The position numbers and the translations under genes are program-made. From NCBI GenBank assembly GCA_016935555.1, contig JAFGQR010000136.1, positions 1 through 51,431 of the forward strand: a stretch of DNA of 51,431 nucleotides, in the 5' to 3' direction. The stretch is from Verrucomicrobiota bacterium (GTDB taxonomy: Bacteria > Verrucomicrobiota > Verrucomicrobiia > Limisphaerales > JAFGQR01). Shown here in pieces: positions 33,636 through 41,027 of this stretch; positions within the stretch are counted from its first letter, which is position 1; every line of letters begins with the position of its first letter. The notes under the pieces were generated by a model that ran no database searches, had not been told where the DNA came from, and saw nothing but the letters and a program-made list of their open reading frames with translations.

Positions 33636-34808
33636 TCAGTGCGCGTAGGTGGGAGCCAGAAAATACAACCGGCCCGGCTGCAGCCGGGGCATGTCCAGGC
33701 CCATGTCCACTTTGAAGCTGGGCCCTTCGGCCCGACCCAGAATCCGGAACAGGTTCGACAGGTCGAACGGCTGCTGGTATTGCACCAGGTTGGCGTCCCC
33801 AATCCCCGCCAGGATGCGCGCCCGCTGCACCGCAGTGCGCCAGTTGCCCAGTTCATCGACAAACCCGTGCTCATACGCCTCGACTCCGGACCACACCTGG
33901 CCTTCGGCGAACGCCTCCCAGTTGTCGGCCAGCGGACGCCCCTTGTCCGAGAGGTTGTTCCGGTTGAGGTTGGCGGACGCGCGCCGGCCCTCGGCGACGA
34001 CGGTTTTGAAGCGGGCGAAGGTGCGGTCGATCAGACGCTGGATCATCTGCTCCTCCAGCCGAACCGTGTCCCGCTCGGCGGCGCTGAGCTGCTCCAGGTC
34101 GCGGTCGCCGCTGAGCATGTCCTTGAACCGCCCGCTCTTGAAAACCAGCGGGCGCACCCCCACCTTGTTGAGCAGGCCCCGGTAATTGTAGCTGTGCATC
34201 ATCACCCCGATGCTGCCGGTGATTGTCAGTTCGTTCGCCACAATCCATCGGCACGGCGCCGCCACATAATAACCTCCCGATGCCGCCACGCTGCCCATTG
34301 CCGCCACCACCGGCTTGCCGGACAACGTCTGGAACCGGGCAATCGCCTTGCTGATTTCGTCCGACGCGAGGACTTCGCCCCCTGGCGAATTGATTCTCAA
34401 CATCACCGCCTTCACCCGCGCGTCGCGTCGCGCCATCTTCAGCTGCTCCTCAACGTGTCGCACCAATCCGTACCCGCTGCCGTCCATGCTCCCGCTGAAA
34501 ATCAAGCCCTCGATCGGGATCACGGCGATTTTGTGGGCGGAGTGGTTCGCCTCAAGCACCGTTTCCTGCAGCCGGACCGGGTCGCCATACGAGACCGTCC
34601 CCAACCTTTCGAAGATCGAACTTATGATCACGCCCACATGCGCCAGCAGACTCAGCAGCAGCAGCACCCCCAGCACCACCACCGCAATCCGCCACCCGTT
34701 GGCCCGTCGCACCCGCCGCGGCAACGGCGCAGGCCCGGCAGGCAGCGGGGGCGGCAGTCCCGGCGGCAACGGAGGGGGCAGTGAAGGCGGAACAGTGTGT
34801 TCATCCAT
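33636..34808 (-). CDS. sppA: Signal peptide peptidase SppA
   Basis: A 390-residue SppA of the short (bacterial 36K-like) type. A Pro-rich cytoplasmic N terminus precedes one membrane segment (about 39-65), and the serine-protease domain follows. The Ser/Lys dyad is Ser177 in VAASGGYYV and Lys229 in RFKDML; both are in the canonical places. SppA degrades cleaved signal peptides in the membrane. The ATG at 34808 has a TTGCTT-17-TAGCGT promoter 10 nt upstream and is preferred to the upstream in-frame start. The gene lies 109 bp after parA on the same strand, with its own promoter between them. Confidence 0.93.
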   Translation of the reverse strand: MDEHTVPPSLPPPLPPGLPPPLPAGPAPLPRRVRRANGWRIAVVVLGVLLLLSLLAHVGVIISSIFERLGTVSYGDPVRLQETVLEANHSAHKIAVIPIEGLIFSGSMDGSGYGLVRHVEEQLKMARRDARVKAVMLRINSPGGEVLASDEISKAIARFQTLSGKPVVAAMGSVAASGGYYVAAPCRWIVANELTITGSIGVMMHSYNYRGLLNKVGVRPLVFKSGRFKDMLSGDRDLEQLSAAERDTVRLEEQMIQRLIDRTFARFKTVVAEGRRASANLNRNNLSDKGRPLADNWEAFAEGQVWSGVEAYEHGFVDELGNWRTAVQRARILAGIGDANLVQYQQPFDLSNLFRILGRAEGPSFKVDMGLDMPRLQPGRLYFLAPTYAH

Positions 34809-34818
34809 AACGAATCCC

Positions 34819-34847
34819 ACGCTAGGCCAAGCCGCGTCCCCAAGCAA
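34819..34847 (-). promoter_or_regulatory. Predicted promoter of sppA
   Basis: TTGCTT (34842-34847) and TAGCGT (34819-34824) are 17 nt apart on the minus strand. The -10 ends 10 nt before the ATG at 34808. Confidence 0.45.
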
Positions 34848-34917
34848 GGCGCTTTCCGGAATCGTCCCCGAGGCGGCTCGCGCGCGACAGAGCCGTCCCT
34901 GGGTCAGACCTCCACCC

Positions 34918-35757
34918 TCATGTGCCGGTGCCGACCACGCTCGGGGATGTCGTTCGTCCGTGAACGTCCGGGTCCGGGCTGCCCAGCCCGAGCCGTTTCA
35001 TCACCTCCTGCGTGAGCACTTCGTAGGCGGCCGCGCCTGCGCTGTAGCGGTCGTAGTCAATGATCGGCTTGCCGTGGCTGGGCGCCTCCGCCAGACGCGT
35101 CGTCCGCGGAATCACCGTCTCGAACACCGTCGCCCCGAAATGTTCACGCACCTCGCTGACGACCTGATGCGAGAGCCGGGTGCGCCCGTCGAACATGGTC
35201 ATCAGCACGCCGGTCAGCTCGAGGTGGGGACTGACACCGGAGTTGCGCAGTTGGGCCATGAGTTTGTGGATCATGGAGATGCCTTCCAGCGCGTAGTACT
35301 CGCATTGGAGGGGCACGATCAGGCCGTCTGCCGCGGCAAAGGCGTTCAAGGTGAGAATCCCCAGCGACGGCGGACAATCGATCACCACCACGTCGTATCG
35401 GCCGCTCTGGCAAACCGGTTGCAGACACTGCCGGGCCCGCTGCAAGTGATGCTCCAGGCGCGCCAACTCCAGATCCGCCCCGCACAGGTCCACCTCGCTG
35501 GGGATGAGGTCCAGCCGCGCGTAGGCGGTCCGCTGGATCTTCTCCGCCAGCGCCTCCTCGCCCAGCAGGCACCGATACGCGCTGGCGCCGGGCGTCTTCT
35601 CCAACCCGAGCCCGCTGGTGGCGTTGGCCTGGGGGTCCAGATCGAACACCAGCACCCGCTGCCCCACCGCCGCCAGGCAGGCGGCGAGATTCACCGCCGT
35701 CGTGGTCTTGCCCACACCGCCTTTCTGGTTGGCAATGCTGATGACTCGGGTTGGCAC
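34918..35757 (-). CDS. parA: ParA/Soj-family chromosome partitioning ATPase
   Basis: A 279-residue ParA ATPase. The deviant Walker A is KGGVGKTTT (12-20), the Walker A-prime/B region includes DLDPQANATSGLG and VVIDCPPSLGILTLNA, and DGRTRLSHQVV is the late ParA signature. The family drives chromosome and plasmid segregation with ParB. No parB is adjacent, since the next gene on this strand is sppA; parB must be elsewhere. GTG 35757 is chosen because a TTGCAG-17-TTTAAT promoter ends 6 nt before it. It is divergent from hpf. The C-terminal tail of about 20 residues is polar and probably disordered. Confidence 0.92.
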   Translation of the reverse strand: MPTRVISIANQKGGVGKTTTAVNLAACLAAVGQRVLVFDLDPQANATSGLGLEKTPGASAYRCLLGEEALAEKIQRTAYARLDLIPSEVDLCGADLELARLEHHLQRARQCLQPVCQSGRYDVVVIDCPPSLGILTLNAFAAADGLIVPLQCEYYALEGISMIHKLMAQLRNSGVSPHLELTGVLMTMFDGRTRLSHQVVSEVREHFGATVFETVIPRTTRLAEAPSHGKPIIDYDRYSAGAAAYEVLTQEVMKRLGLGSPDPDVHGRTTSPSVVGTGT

Positions 35758-35763
35758 GCGGCG

Positions 35764-35792
35764 ATTAAATGGAAGCCCCGGCCGGACTGCAA
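35764..35792 (-). promoter_or_regulatory. Predicted promoter of parA
   Basis: TTGCAG (35787-35792) and TTTAAT (35764-35769) are 17 nt apart on the minus strand. The -10 ends 6 nt before the GTG start, implying a leaderless mRNA. This is one of the clearest promoters in the window. Confidence 0.6.
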
Positions 35793-35927
35793 GGAAAGTC
35801 CGGGACCGTGTCCGGGACCGGCGGATTGGCGGGGTGCGACTCGGAGGTCCGAGACACAAGACGGCAAGACGGGAAGGCTGGAAGAGTTTCGCTGGCTTTT
35901 GCTCGCAGGCCGGGCATCATGCACCGC

Positions 35928-36281
35928 ATGAAACTGATTCTATCGGCGCACAATCTGACCCTCACCAAGGCGATTGAGGATCACATCGTCTCCCGCATCG
36001 ACAAGCTGGAGCACTTGGACCGCTACGCCATGGATGCGCGGGTGTGCCTGGAGCACGACAATTGCAAGCCCACCGAACGCCAGTTCAAAGTGTCGATCCG
36101 CCTGGCCGTTCCCGGCCCGGACCTTTTTGCCGAAGATTACCAAAGCGACCTTTATGCGGCCATCGACGTCGTGGCGAAGAGAATCGAACAGCAGATCCGC
36201 AAGCGCCAGGGCAAATACATCACACGCAAACAAAGCCAGGCCGCCGTCTCCAAACGGAAACGCCAGGAATCCACCCTCTAG
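35928..36281 (+). CDS. hpf: Ribosome hibernation-promoting factor (HPF, short form)
   Basis: A 117-residue HPF/RaiA-family protein. The N-terminal beta-alpha fold MKLILSAHNLTLTKAIEDHI and the segment DLFAEDYQSDLYAAIDVVAKRIEQQI are typical. The protein binds the 30S A/P site and inactivates ribosomes in stationary phase. The C terminus is Lys/Arg/Gln-rich and lacks the dimerisation domain of long HPF. The start could also be the ATG at 35919, three codons upstream. It is divergent from parA, and no Shine-Dalgarno is seen. Its stop codon (36279-36281) touches the repeat region downstream, sharing the TAGCGAGC string found after asnS. Confidence 0.92.
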   Translation: MKLILSAHNLTLTKAIEDHIVSRIDKLEHLDRYAMDARVCLEHDNCKPTERQFKVSIRLAVPGPDLFAEDYQSDLYAAIDVVAKRIEQQIRKRQGKYITRKQSQAAVSKRKRQESTL

Positions 36282-36283
36282 CG

Positions 36284-36367
36284 AGCGCCCATCTCCGCCG
36301 CGGCGGCGGGGCTTCGTTGGGACAGAAAGTCGTTCGAGCGCTCGCCGCCGCGGCGGAGATGGGCGCT
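36284..36367. repeat. Large inverted repeat with 25-bp perfect arms
   Basis: Arms 36284-36308 and 36343-36367 are perfectly complementary over 25 bp and enclose a 34-nt loop. Each arm contains the smaller palindrome CCGCCGCGGCGG. The element starts 3 nt after the hpf stop codon, so the hpf transcript would end in a very stable hairpin. Confidence 0.9.
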
Positions 36368-36370
36368 GGG

Positions 36371-36389
36371 AAAACCGCTGCGCGGTTTT
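36371..36389. terminator. AAAACCGC hairpin, possible bidirectional terminator
   Basis: AAAACCGCTGCGCGGTTTT has 8-bp arms around a 3-nt loop and ends in four T, so it could terminate transcription on either strand. The identical 19 bp occur at 51327-51345. It lies 90 nt after the hpf stop. Confidence 0.55.
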
Positions 36390-36491
36390 CGGATGGAACA
36401 TGCGGAAAGACCTGAACTTGGGCCGGAAGAACGCGTTGAACGCCACAACCGTGGAGTGTTGATTGTGAGCCGCTTAACCCTTGAGTTTCTG

Positions 36492-36582
36492 GAGAGCCGC
36501 GGGCCCAGACAGTTCGAGGCGTGCATGAGTCACAACCCGGGGGGCTTCATCTCAGGGGCCACGTGCCGACGTGCGGCCCGCT
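36492..36582. repeat. 91-bp interspersed element, copy 1
   Basis: Same length as 51232-51322 with ungapped similarity: the first 29 bases share 23 and the last 20 share 17, while the middle is about half identical. Both ends carry complementary GAGCCGC- and GCGGC-type strings. Conserved ends with a diverged middle suggest a hairpin-bounded mobile or structured element. Confidence 0.65.
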
Positions 36583-36679
36583 CAAGCAACCCCCCAAAGC
36601 AGTTTTGCGCCGGTGCGAAAAAAACTCGCATGACGCGCCTCGCGGGGCAAAACACGCCGGCGCCGGGGAATCTCACCGC

Positions 36680-38017
36680 ATGCCACCGCCGCTCCTGATC
36701 CGCGCCCGATTCGTTCTTCCCGTCGTCCGTCCGCCCATCGAAAACGGCGCGATTGCGGTCGCGGGTGGCCGCGTGCGCGCCGTGGGCTCGTGGCCGGACA
36801 TGGCGCGGCAGGTGCGGGGGACGGTGGTGGATCTGGGGGACAGTGTGGTGTTGCCTGGCTTGGTCAATGCCCATTGCCATCTCGAATACACCGGCTTGGC
36901 CGGGAAAATCCCGCCCCCGCGGCAATTTGTCGACTGGCTCCAAGCCATCGTCGCCCTTAAAACATCCATGACGCCCGACGATTGCCGCCGTTCCTGGGAC
37001 GAGGGCGCAGCGATGCTGCTCCGCTCCGGCACCACCACCGTCGCGGATGTCACCGCGTTCCCGGCGTTGCTCCCCCACGCCTGGTCCCGCACCCCCCTCC
37101 GCGCGATGGCCTTCCGCGAACTCATCGCCTTGCAGCCCGGCCCCCCAGCCACCCGCACCCTCCACACCACGGTCGACGAAATCACAGGCTGGCCCGGAGC
37201 CGAAGGCCGGGTCGGCCTGTCCCCCCACGCCCCCTACAGCACCACCCTTCAACTGCTCCGCCAAGCCAACCGCGCCGCCCGCGTTCACCGCTGGCGCCTC
37301 GTCATCCACGTCGCCGAGTCCGCCGAGGAATTCGACATGTTCATGCGACGACGCGGTCCCCTCCGCGAATGGCTCGAACCCCGGCGCGACATGTCCGACT
37401 GCGGCCTCGGATCGCCCGTGCAACACCTGGCCCGCGCCGGCTGCCTCAACCGCCGCCTCCTCGCCGTGCACGCCAATTACCTCGCACCCGACGACGCCCC
37501 AACCCTGGGCCGCCACCACGTGAACGTCGTCCATTGCCCGCGCAGCCATGCCTACTTCGCGCATCGGCGCTTCCCCCTCGCCTCACTGGCCGCGCACGGC
37601 GTCAACCTTTGCCTCGGCACCGACAGCCTCGCCACCACACTCCCGACGCTCCCCGCTCCCCTTTCTCTCGACCTCTTCGCCGAAATGCGCGCCCTCGCGC
37701 GGTCCGAACCCGGCCTTGCGCCCGCGATCCTCCTGCGCATGGCCACCGCCAACGGCGCCCGGGCGCTGGGGCGCGAGCGGCAGATCGGAGAACTGTGGCC
37801 CGGGGCGCATGCCGACGCGATCGCCGTGCCGCTGCGCGGGGCCACCGATGCCCACGAGGCGATCGTGCAGCATGCCGGACCCGTGCTCGCCTCCCTGATT
37901 GGCGGCACGTGGGCCGTGCCGCCACCCGCCTCCGCCACCCGCCCCCGCCAGAGACGGAAGACCTTCCCAACCCATCCCCGCCCTCCAGTCCCAAACCCGC
38001 AATCTACCCATGCCTAG
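36680..38017 (+). CDS. Metal-dependent amidohydrolase (MtaD/TrzN-like deaminase family)
   Basis: A 445-residue amidohydrolase. The metal motif is NAHCHLEYTGL (HxH near 62-64), then HVAESAEE (near 212), CPRSH near 290 and GTDSLATT (near 315). This set is typical of the ATZ/TRZ/5-methylthioadenosine deaminase group. LVNAHCHLEYT also resembles aminofutalosine-pathway deaminases, so I cannot choose a substrate between adenosine-like and aminofutalosine compounds. The last 25 residues are Pro/Arg-rich and look dispensable. The stop (38015-38017) overlaps the start of pyrF by 8 bp. No Shine-Dalgarno or clear promoter is seen for its ATG. Confidence 0.82.
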   Translation: MPPPLLIRARFVLPVVRPPIENGAIAVAGGRVRAVGSWPDMARQVRGTVVDLGDSVVLPGLVNAHCHLEYTGLAGKIPPPRQFVDWLQAIVALKTSMTPDDCRRSWDEGAAMLLRSGTTTVADVTAFPALLPHAWSRTPLRAMAFRELIALQPGPPATRTLHTTVDEITGWPGAEGRVGLSPHAPYSTTLQLLRQANRAARVHRWRLVIHVAESAEEFDMFMRRRGPLREWLEPRRDMSDCGLGSPVQHLARAGCLNRRLLAVHANYLAPDDAPTLGRHHVNVVHCPRSHAYFAHRRFPLASLAAHGVNLCLGTDSLATTLPTLPAPLSLDLFAEMRALARSEPGLAPAILLRMATANGARALGRERQIGELWPGAHADAIAVPLRGATDAHEAIVQHAGPVLASLIGGTWAVPPPASATRPRQRRKTFPTHPRPPVPNPQSTHA

Positions 38018-38717
38018 TCCCCTCATCGTCGCCCTGGACGTCTCCTCCCCCGAACAAGCCCTCTCCCTGGCGACCCAACTGGCGCCCGTCGTCGGCGCCG
38101 TCAAGGTCGGCAGCGAACTGTTCACCAGCGCCGGACCGGATATCGTCCGGCGGCTGCGTGACGCCGGTGTGTCCGTGTTTCTGGATTTGAAGTTTCACGA
38201 CATCCCCACCACCGTCGCCAAGGCGGTCGCCGCCGCCACCCGCCTCGACGTGCAGATGCTGACCCTCCACACCAGCGGCGGACGCCAGATGATGCAGGCC
38301 GCCGTGGCGTCCGCGGGCGAGACGGCTGCGCGCCTGGGCACGACGCCGCCGGTGGTGCTCGGCGTGACGGTCTTGACCAGCCTCGACGACCAGGCGCTGG
38401 CCGAACTCGGGCTCGGCGCCGGCGTCGGCCGCCACGTCGAGCGGCTGGCCGGCCTGGCAGCCAGCGCGCAACTGCCGGGACTGGTGTGTTCACCGCTCGA
38501 ACTGCGCGCGCTGCGTGCCATCCTGCCTCCCACCATGCAACTGATCACGCCGGGTATTCGCGCCGCCGAAGACGCCCCCGGCGACCAGAAACGCACCATG
38601 AGCGCCCGCGAAGCCCTCACCGCCGGCGCCAACGCGCTCGTCATCGGCCGCCCCATCTGCGCCGCCCCCAATCCCCGCGCCGCCGCCGAGAAGATTCTCG
38701 AGTCGCTCCTGCCGTAA
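38010..38717 (+). CDS. pyrF: Orotidine 5'-phosphate decarboxylase
   Basis: A 235-residue type-1 OMP decarboxylase that makes UMP, the last step of pyrimidine synthesis. The catalytic Asp-Lys-Asp cluster is FLDLKFHDIP (near 57-66), followed by TPGIR (near 175-179), GRPI and the C-terminal helix. Length is normal. Its ATG at 38010 overlaps the amidohydrolase frame by 8 bp, which implies translational coupling with an enzyme of apparently unrelated function. A nucleoside-related substrate for that enzyme would make sense of the pairing, but that is only inference. A promoter for the epimerase gene follows the stop by 13 bp. Confidence 0.95.
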   Translation: MPSPLIVALDVSSPEQALSLATQLAPVVGAVKVGSELFTSAGPDIVRRLRDAGVSVFLDLKFHDIPTTVAKAVAAATRLDVQMLTLHTSGGRQMMQAAVASAGETAARLGTTPPVVLGVTVLTSLDDQALAELGLGAGVGRHVERLAGLAASAQLPGLVCSPLELRALRAILPPTMQLITPGIRAAEDAPGDQKRTMSAREALTAGANALVIGRPICAAPNPRAAAEKILESLLP

Positions 38718-38730
38718 AGCACCGCCCCCA

Positions 38731-38759
38731 TTGACCGGGGGGCGGGAACGGCGCACCCT
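38731..38759 (+). promoter_or_regulatory. Predicted promoter of the epimerase gene
   Basis: TTGACC (38731-38736) and CACCCT (38754-38759) are 17 nt apart. The -10 ends 8 nt before the ATG at 38768. The -10 is a poor match, but position and spacing fit the other heads in the window. Confidence 0.45.
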
Positions 38760-38767
38760 GTCTTTTC

Positions 38768-39796
38768 ATGACTGCCTACGAAACGCTGCAAAAGGACCTG
38801 ACCGCGTCACCACGAACGTGGCTCGTCACCGGCGTCGCCGGGTTCATCGGCTCCAACCTCCTCGAGCGCCTGCTCCAGCTTGACCAGGTCGTCACCGGCC
38901 TCGACAACTTCGCCACCGGCCACCAGCGAAACCTCGACCAGGTCGAAGCCGCCGTCACCCCCCAGCAGTGGGCACGGTTCCATTTGATCGAAGGCGATAT
39001 CCGCCGGCGCGGCGTCTGCCAGCAGGCGTGCAAAGGCGTGGATTATGTGCTCCACCAAGCCGCCCTGGGCTCCGTGCCGCGCTCGCTGGAAGACCCCCTC
39101 ACCACCACCGAGGTCAATGTCAACGGCACCGTCCACATGTTCGCCGCCGCCCGCGACCAGCGCGTCCGTCGGGTCGTCTACGCCTCCAGCAGCTCCGTCT
39201 ACGGCGATGACCCGGCGTTGCCCAAGATCGAATCCCAGCTCGGCGCCTCCCTGTCCCCCTACGCGGCGACCAAGCTTATCGACGAAATCTACGCCGGGGT
39301 TTTTGCGCGCTGTTACGGTTTCGAAAGCATCGGCCTGCGCTACTTCAATGTCTTCGGCCCCCGCCAGGACCCCGAAGGCCCCTACGCCGCCGTGATCCCC
39401 AAGTGGATCGCCGCCATGATTCAAAACCAGCCTGTCCATATCCACGGCGACGGCGAAACCAGCCGCGATTTCTGCTACGTGGCCAACGTCGTCCAAGCCA
39501 ACCTCCTCGCCGCAACCACCCCCACCCCCGGCGCCGTCAACCAACCCTACAACGTCGCCATGAACAATCGCACCACCCTCAACCAGCTCTACACCCTCCT
39601 GCGCAACCTCCTCGCCCCCGATTGCCCCCACCTCAACCAGCATCAGCCCGCCTACCAGGATTTCCGACCCGGCGACGTCCGGCATTCGCAAGCCGACATC
39701 TCGCGCGCCCGGGAATTTCTCGGTTATGCGCCCACCCACCGCATCGAACAGGGACTTGAAACCGCCTTGCGCTGGTACAAAGACAACCTGGTCTGA
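38768..39796 (+). CDS. NAD-dependent epimerase, WbpP/UDP-GlcNAc 4-epimerase-like
   Basis: A 342-residue extended SDR epimerase. The NAD loop is [10 protein letters not shown] (near 22-31), the catalytic tyrosine/lysine pair is SPYAATK (near 161-167) and the substrate loop includes [20 protein letters not shown]. The features [12 protein letters not shown] and NVNGT are those of the WbpP/TviC group, which interconverts UDP-GlcNAc and UDP-GalNAc (or the uronic acids). A UDP-glucose 4-epimerase (GalE) is less likely from these motifs. It heads a set of sugar genes: kdsD 90 bp downstream and a WecB-like epimerase beyond. The role is probably in LPS or capsule precursor supply. Confidence 0.88.
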   Translation: MTAYETLQKDLTASPRTWLVTGVAGFIGSNLLERLLQLDQVVTGLDNFATGHQRNLDQVEAAVTPQQWARFHLIEGDIRRRGVCQQACKGVDYVLHQAALGSVPRSLEDPLTTTEVNVNGTVHMFAAARDQRVRRVVYASSSSVYGDDPALPKIESQLGASLSPYAATKLIDEIYAGVFARCYGFESIGLRYFNVFGPRQDPEGPYAAVIPKWIAAMIQNQPVHIHGDGETSRDFCYVANVVQANLLAATTPTPGAVNQPYNVAMNNRTTLNQLYTLLRNLLAPDCPHLNQHQPAYQDFRPGDVRHSQADISRAREFLGYAPTHRIEQGLETALRWYKDNLV

Positions 39797-39886
39797 ACGC
39801 CGCCCCGCACGCCCCGCGGATTCATCCTTGGCCCCCGGCCCATTCCATCCCACTCTTGAGGCGTTGAAAGCATTGAAAGACGCCCC

Positions 39887-40915
39887 ATGAACAAGACAAC
39901 CCCGGAAACCGAGGCGGATTGGCTGGCGGTGGCGCAGGCTGCCATGCGGTGTGAAGCCGAATGCCTGCAGGCCGCAGCCGACCGGCTCGACCGCCGCCTG
40001 GTTCGCGCCGTTGAAATCATCCTCCTCAACCCGGGCAAGGTGGTCGTCAGCGGCCTCGGCAAGTCGGGGCTGATCGGCCAGAAGATCGCCGCCACCCTGT
40101 GCAGCACCGGCACCCCCGCCGTGTTCCTGCACCCGGCCGACGCGCTGCACGGCGACCTCGGCGTCTATGCCCCCGGCGACCCGACCCTGCTGGTCTCCAA
40201 CAGCGGCGCCACCGCCGAACTCCTGCGGCTCATCCCCCTGCTTCGCCAGTTCCAATCGCCCCTCATCGGGATCCTGGGCAACGTGAAATCCCCCATGGCC
40301 ACCCGTGTCGATCTCGTGCTCGATGCCACCGTCGCCCGCGAAGCCGACCCCGCCAATATCGCGCCCACCAGCAGCGCCGTTGTCGCCATGGCTCTCGGCG
40401 ATGCCCTCGCCTCCGCCCTCATCCGCGCCCGCAACTTCACCCTCGACGACTACGCCCGATACCACCCCGCCGGCCAGCTTGGACGCAACCTGCTCCTGAC
40501 CGTGCGCGACGTCATGCACCGCGATGCCGCCGTCGCCTGGGTGCGATCCGACGATCCCATGAAACAAATCGTCCTCGCCATGACCTCCCACCCTCTCGGC
40601 GCCGCCTGCGTCGTCACCCATGACGGAAAACTCGAAGGCCTCATCACCGAAGGCGACCTGCGCCGCGCCCTCCAAACCCATGACGATATCCGACCCCTCA
40701 AAGCCCGCGATATCATGACCGCCAAACCCACCACCGTCGCCGCCGATGCCTGCCTCCGCGATGCCCTCCACCTCATGGAGAACCGGCCCTCGCAAATCTC
40801 GGTGCTGCCCGTGGCCGATGCCGGCGGACACTGCCTTGGCCTGATCCGCATCCATGACATCTATCATGGCTCCAGCGACGCGCCTGCCCGACCCCGGGGG
40901 GACGCCCTTCCATGA
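39887..40915 (+). CDS. kdsD: Arabinose-5-phosphate isomerase KdsD (KpsF/GutQ)
   Basis: A 342-residue protein: an N-terminal SIS domain (about 40-180, VVVSGLGKSGLIGQKIA and SNSGATAEL) and two C-terminal CBS domains (about 205-340). It isomerises ribulose-5-phosphate to arabinose-5-phosphate, the first step to Kdo, so the organism probably makes Kdo-containing LPS. Length and domain order match KdsD. It follows the epimerase by 90 bp and precedes the 2-epimerase gene by 112 bp. No kdsC or kdsA is visible in this window. A GutQ or KpsF paralogue function cannot be excluded. Confidence 0.92.
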   Translation: MNKTTPETEADWLAVAQAAMRCEAECLQAAADRLDRRLVRAVEIILLNPGKVVVSGLGKSGLIGQKIAATLCSTGTPAVFLHPADALHGDLGVYAPGDPTLLVSNSGATAELLRLIPLLRQFQSPLIGILGNVKSPMATRVDLVLDATVAREADPANIAPTSSAVVAMALGDALASALIRARNFTLDDYARYHPAGQLGRNLLLTVRDVMHRDAAVAWVRSDDPMKQIVLAMTSHPLGAACVVTHDGKLEGLITEGDLRRALQTHDDIRPLKARDIMTAKPTTVAADACLRDALHLMENRPSQISVLPVADAGGHCLGLIRIHDIYHGSSDAPARPRGDALP

Positions 40916-41027
40916 ACCGCCAATCCACCTTGACTTGCCAACACCCCGTCCCGAGAGTCCTCCCCTCCGGCCCCGAACAGGCCGGGGCCGCCGGGGCCGC
41001 CCGGTGACTCGTGCAGCCTGGCAACCT

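Larger units (their letters stand above)
36282..36679. other. Intergenic region with stacked repeats
   Basis: These 398 bp between hpf and the amidohydrolase gene have no supported gene. They contain, in order, a 25-bp-armed inverted repeat (36284-36367), a 19-bp hairpin shared with 51327 (36371-36389) and a 91-bp element shared with 51232 (36492-36582). Confidence 0.65.
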
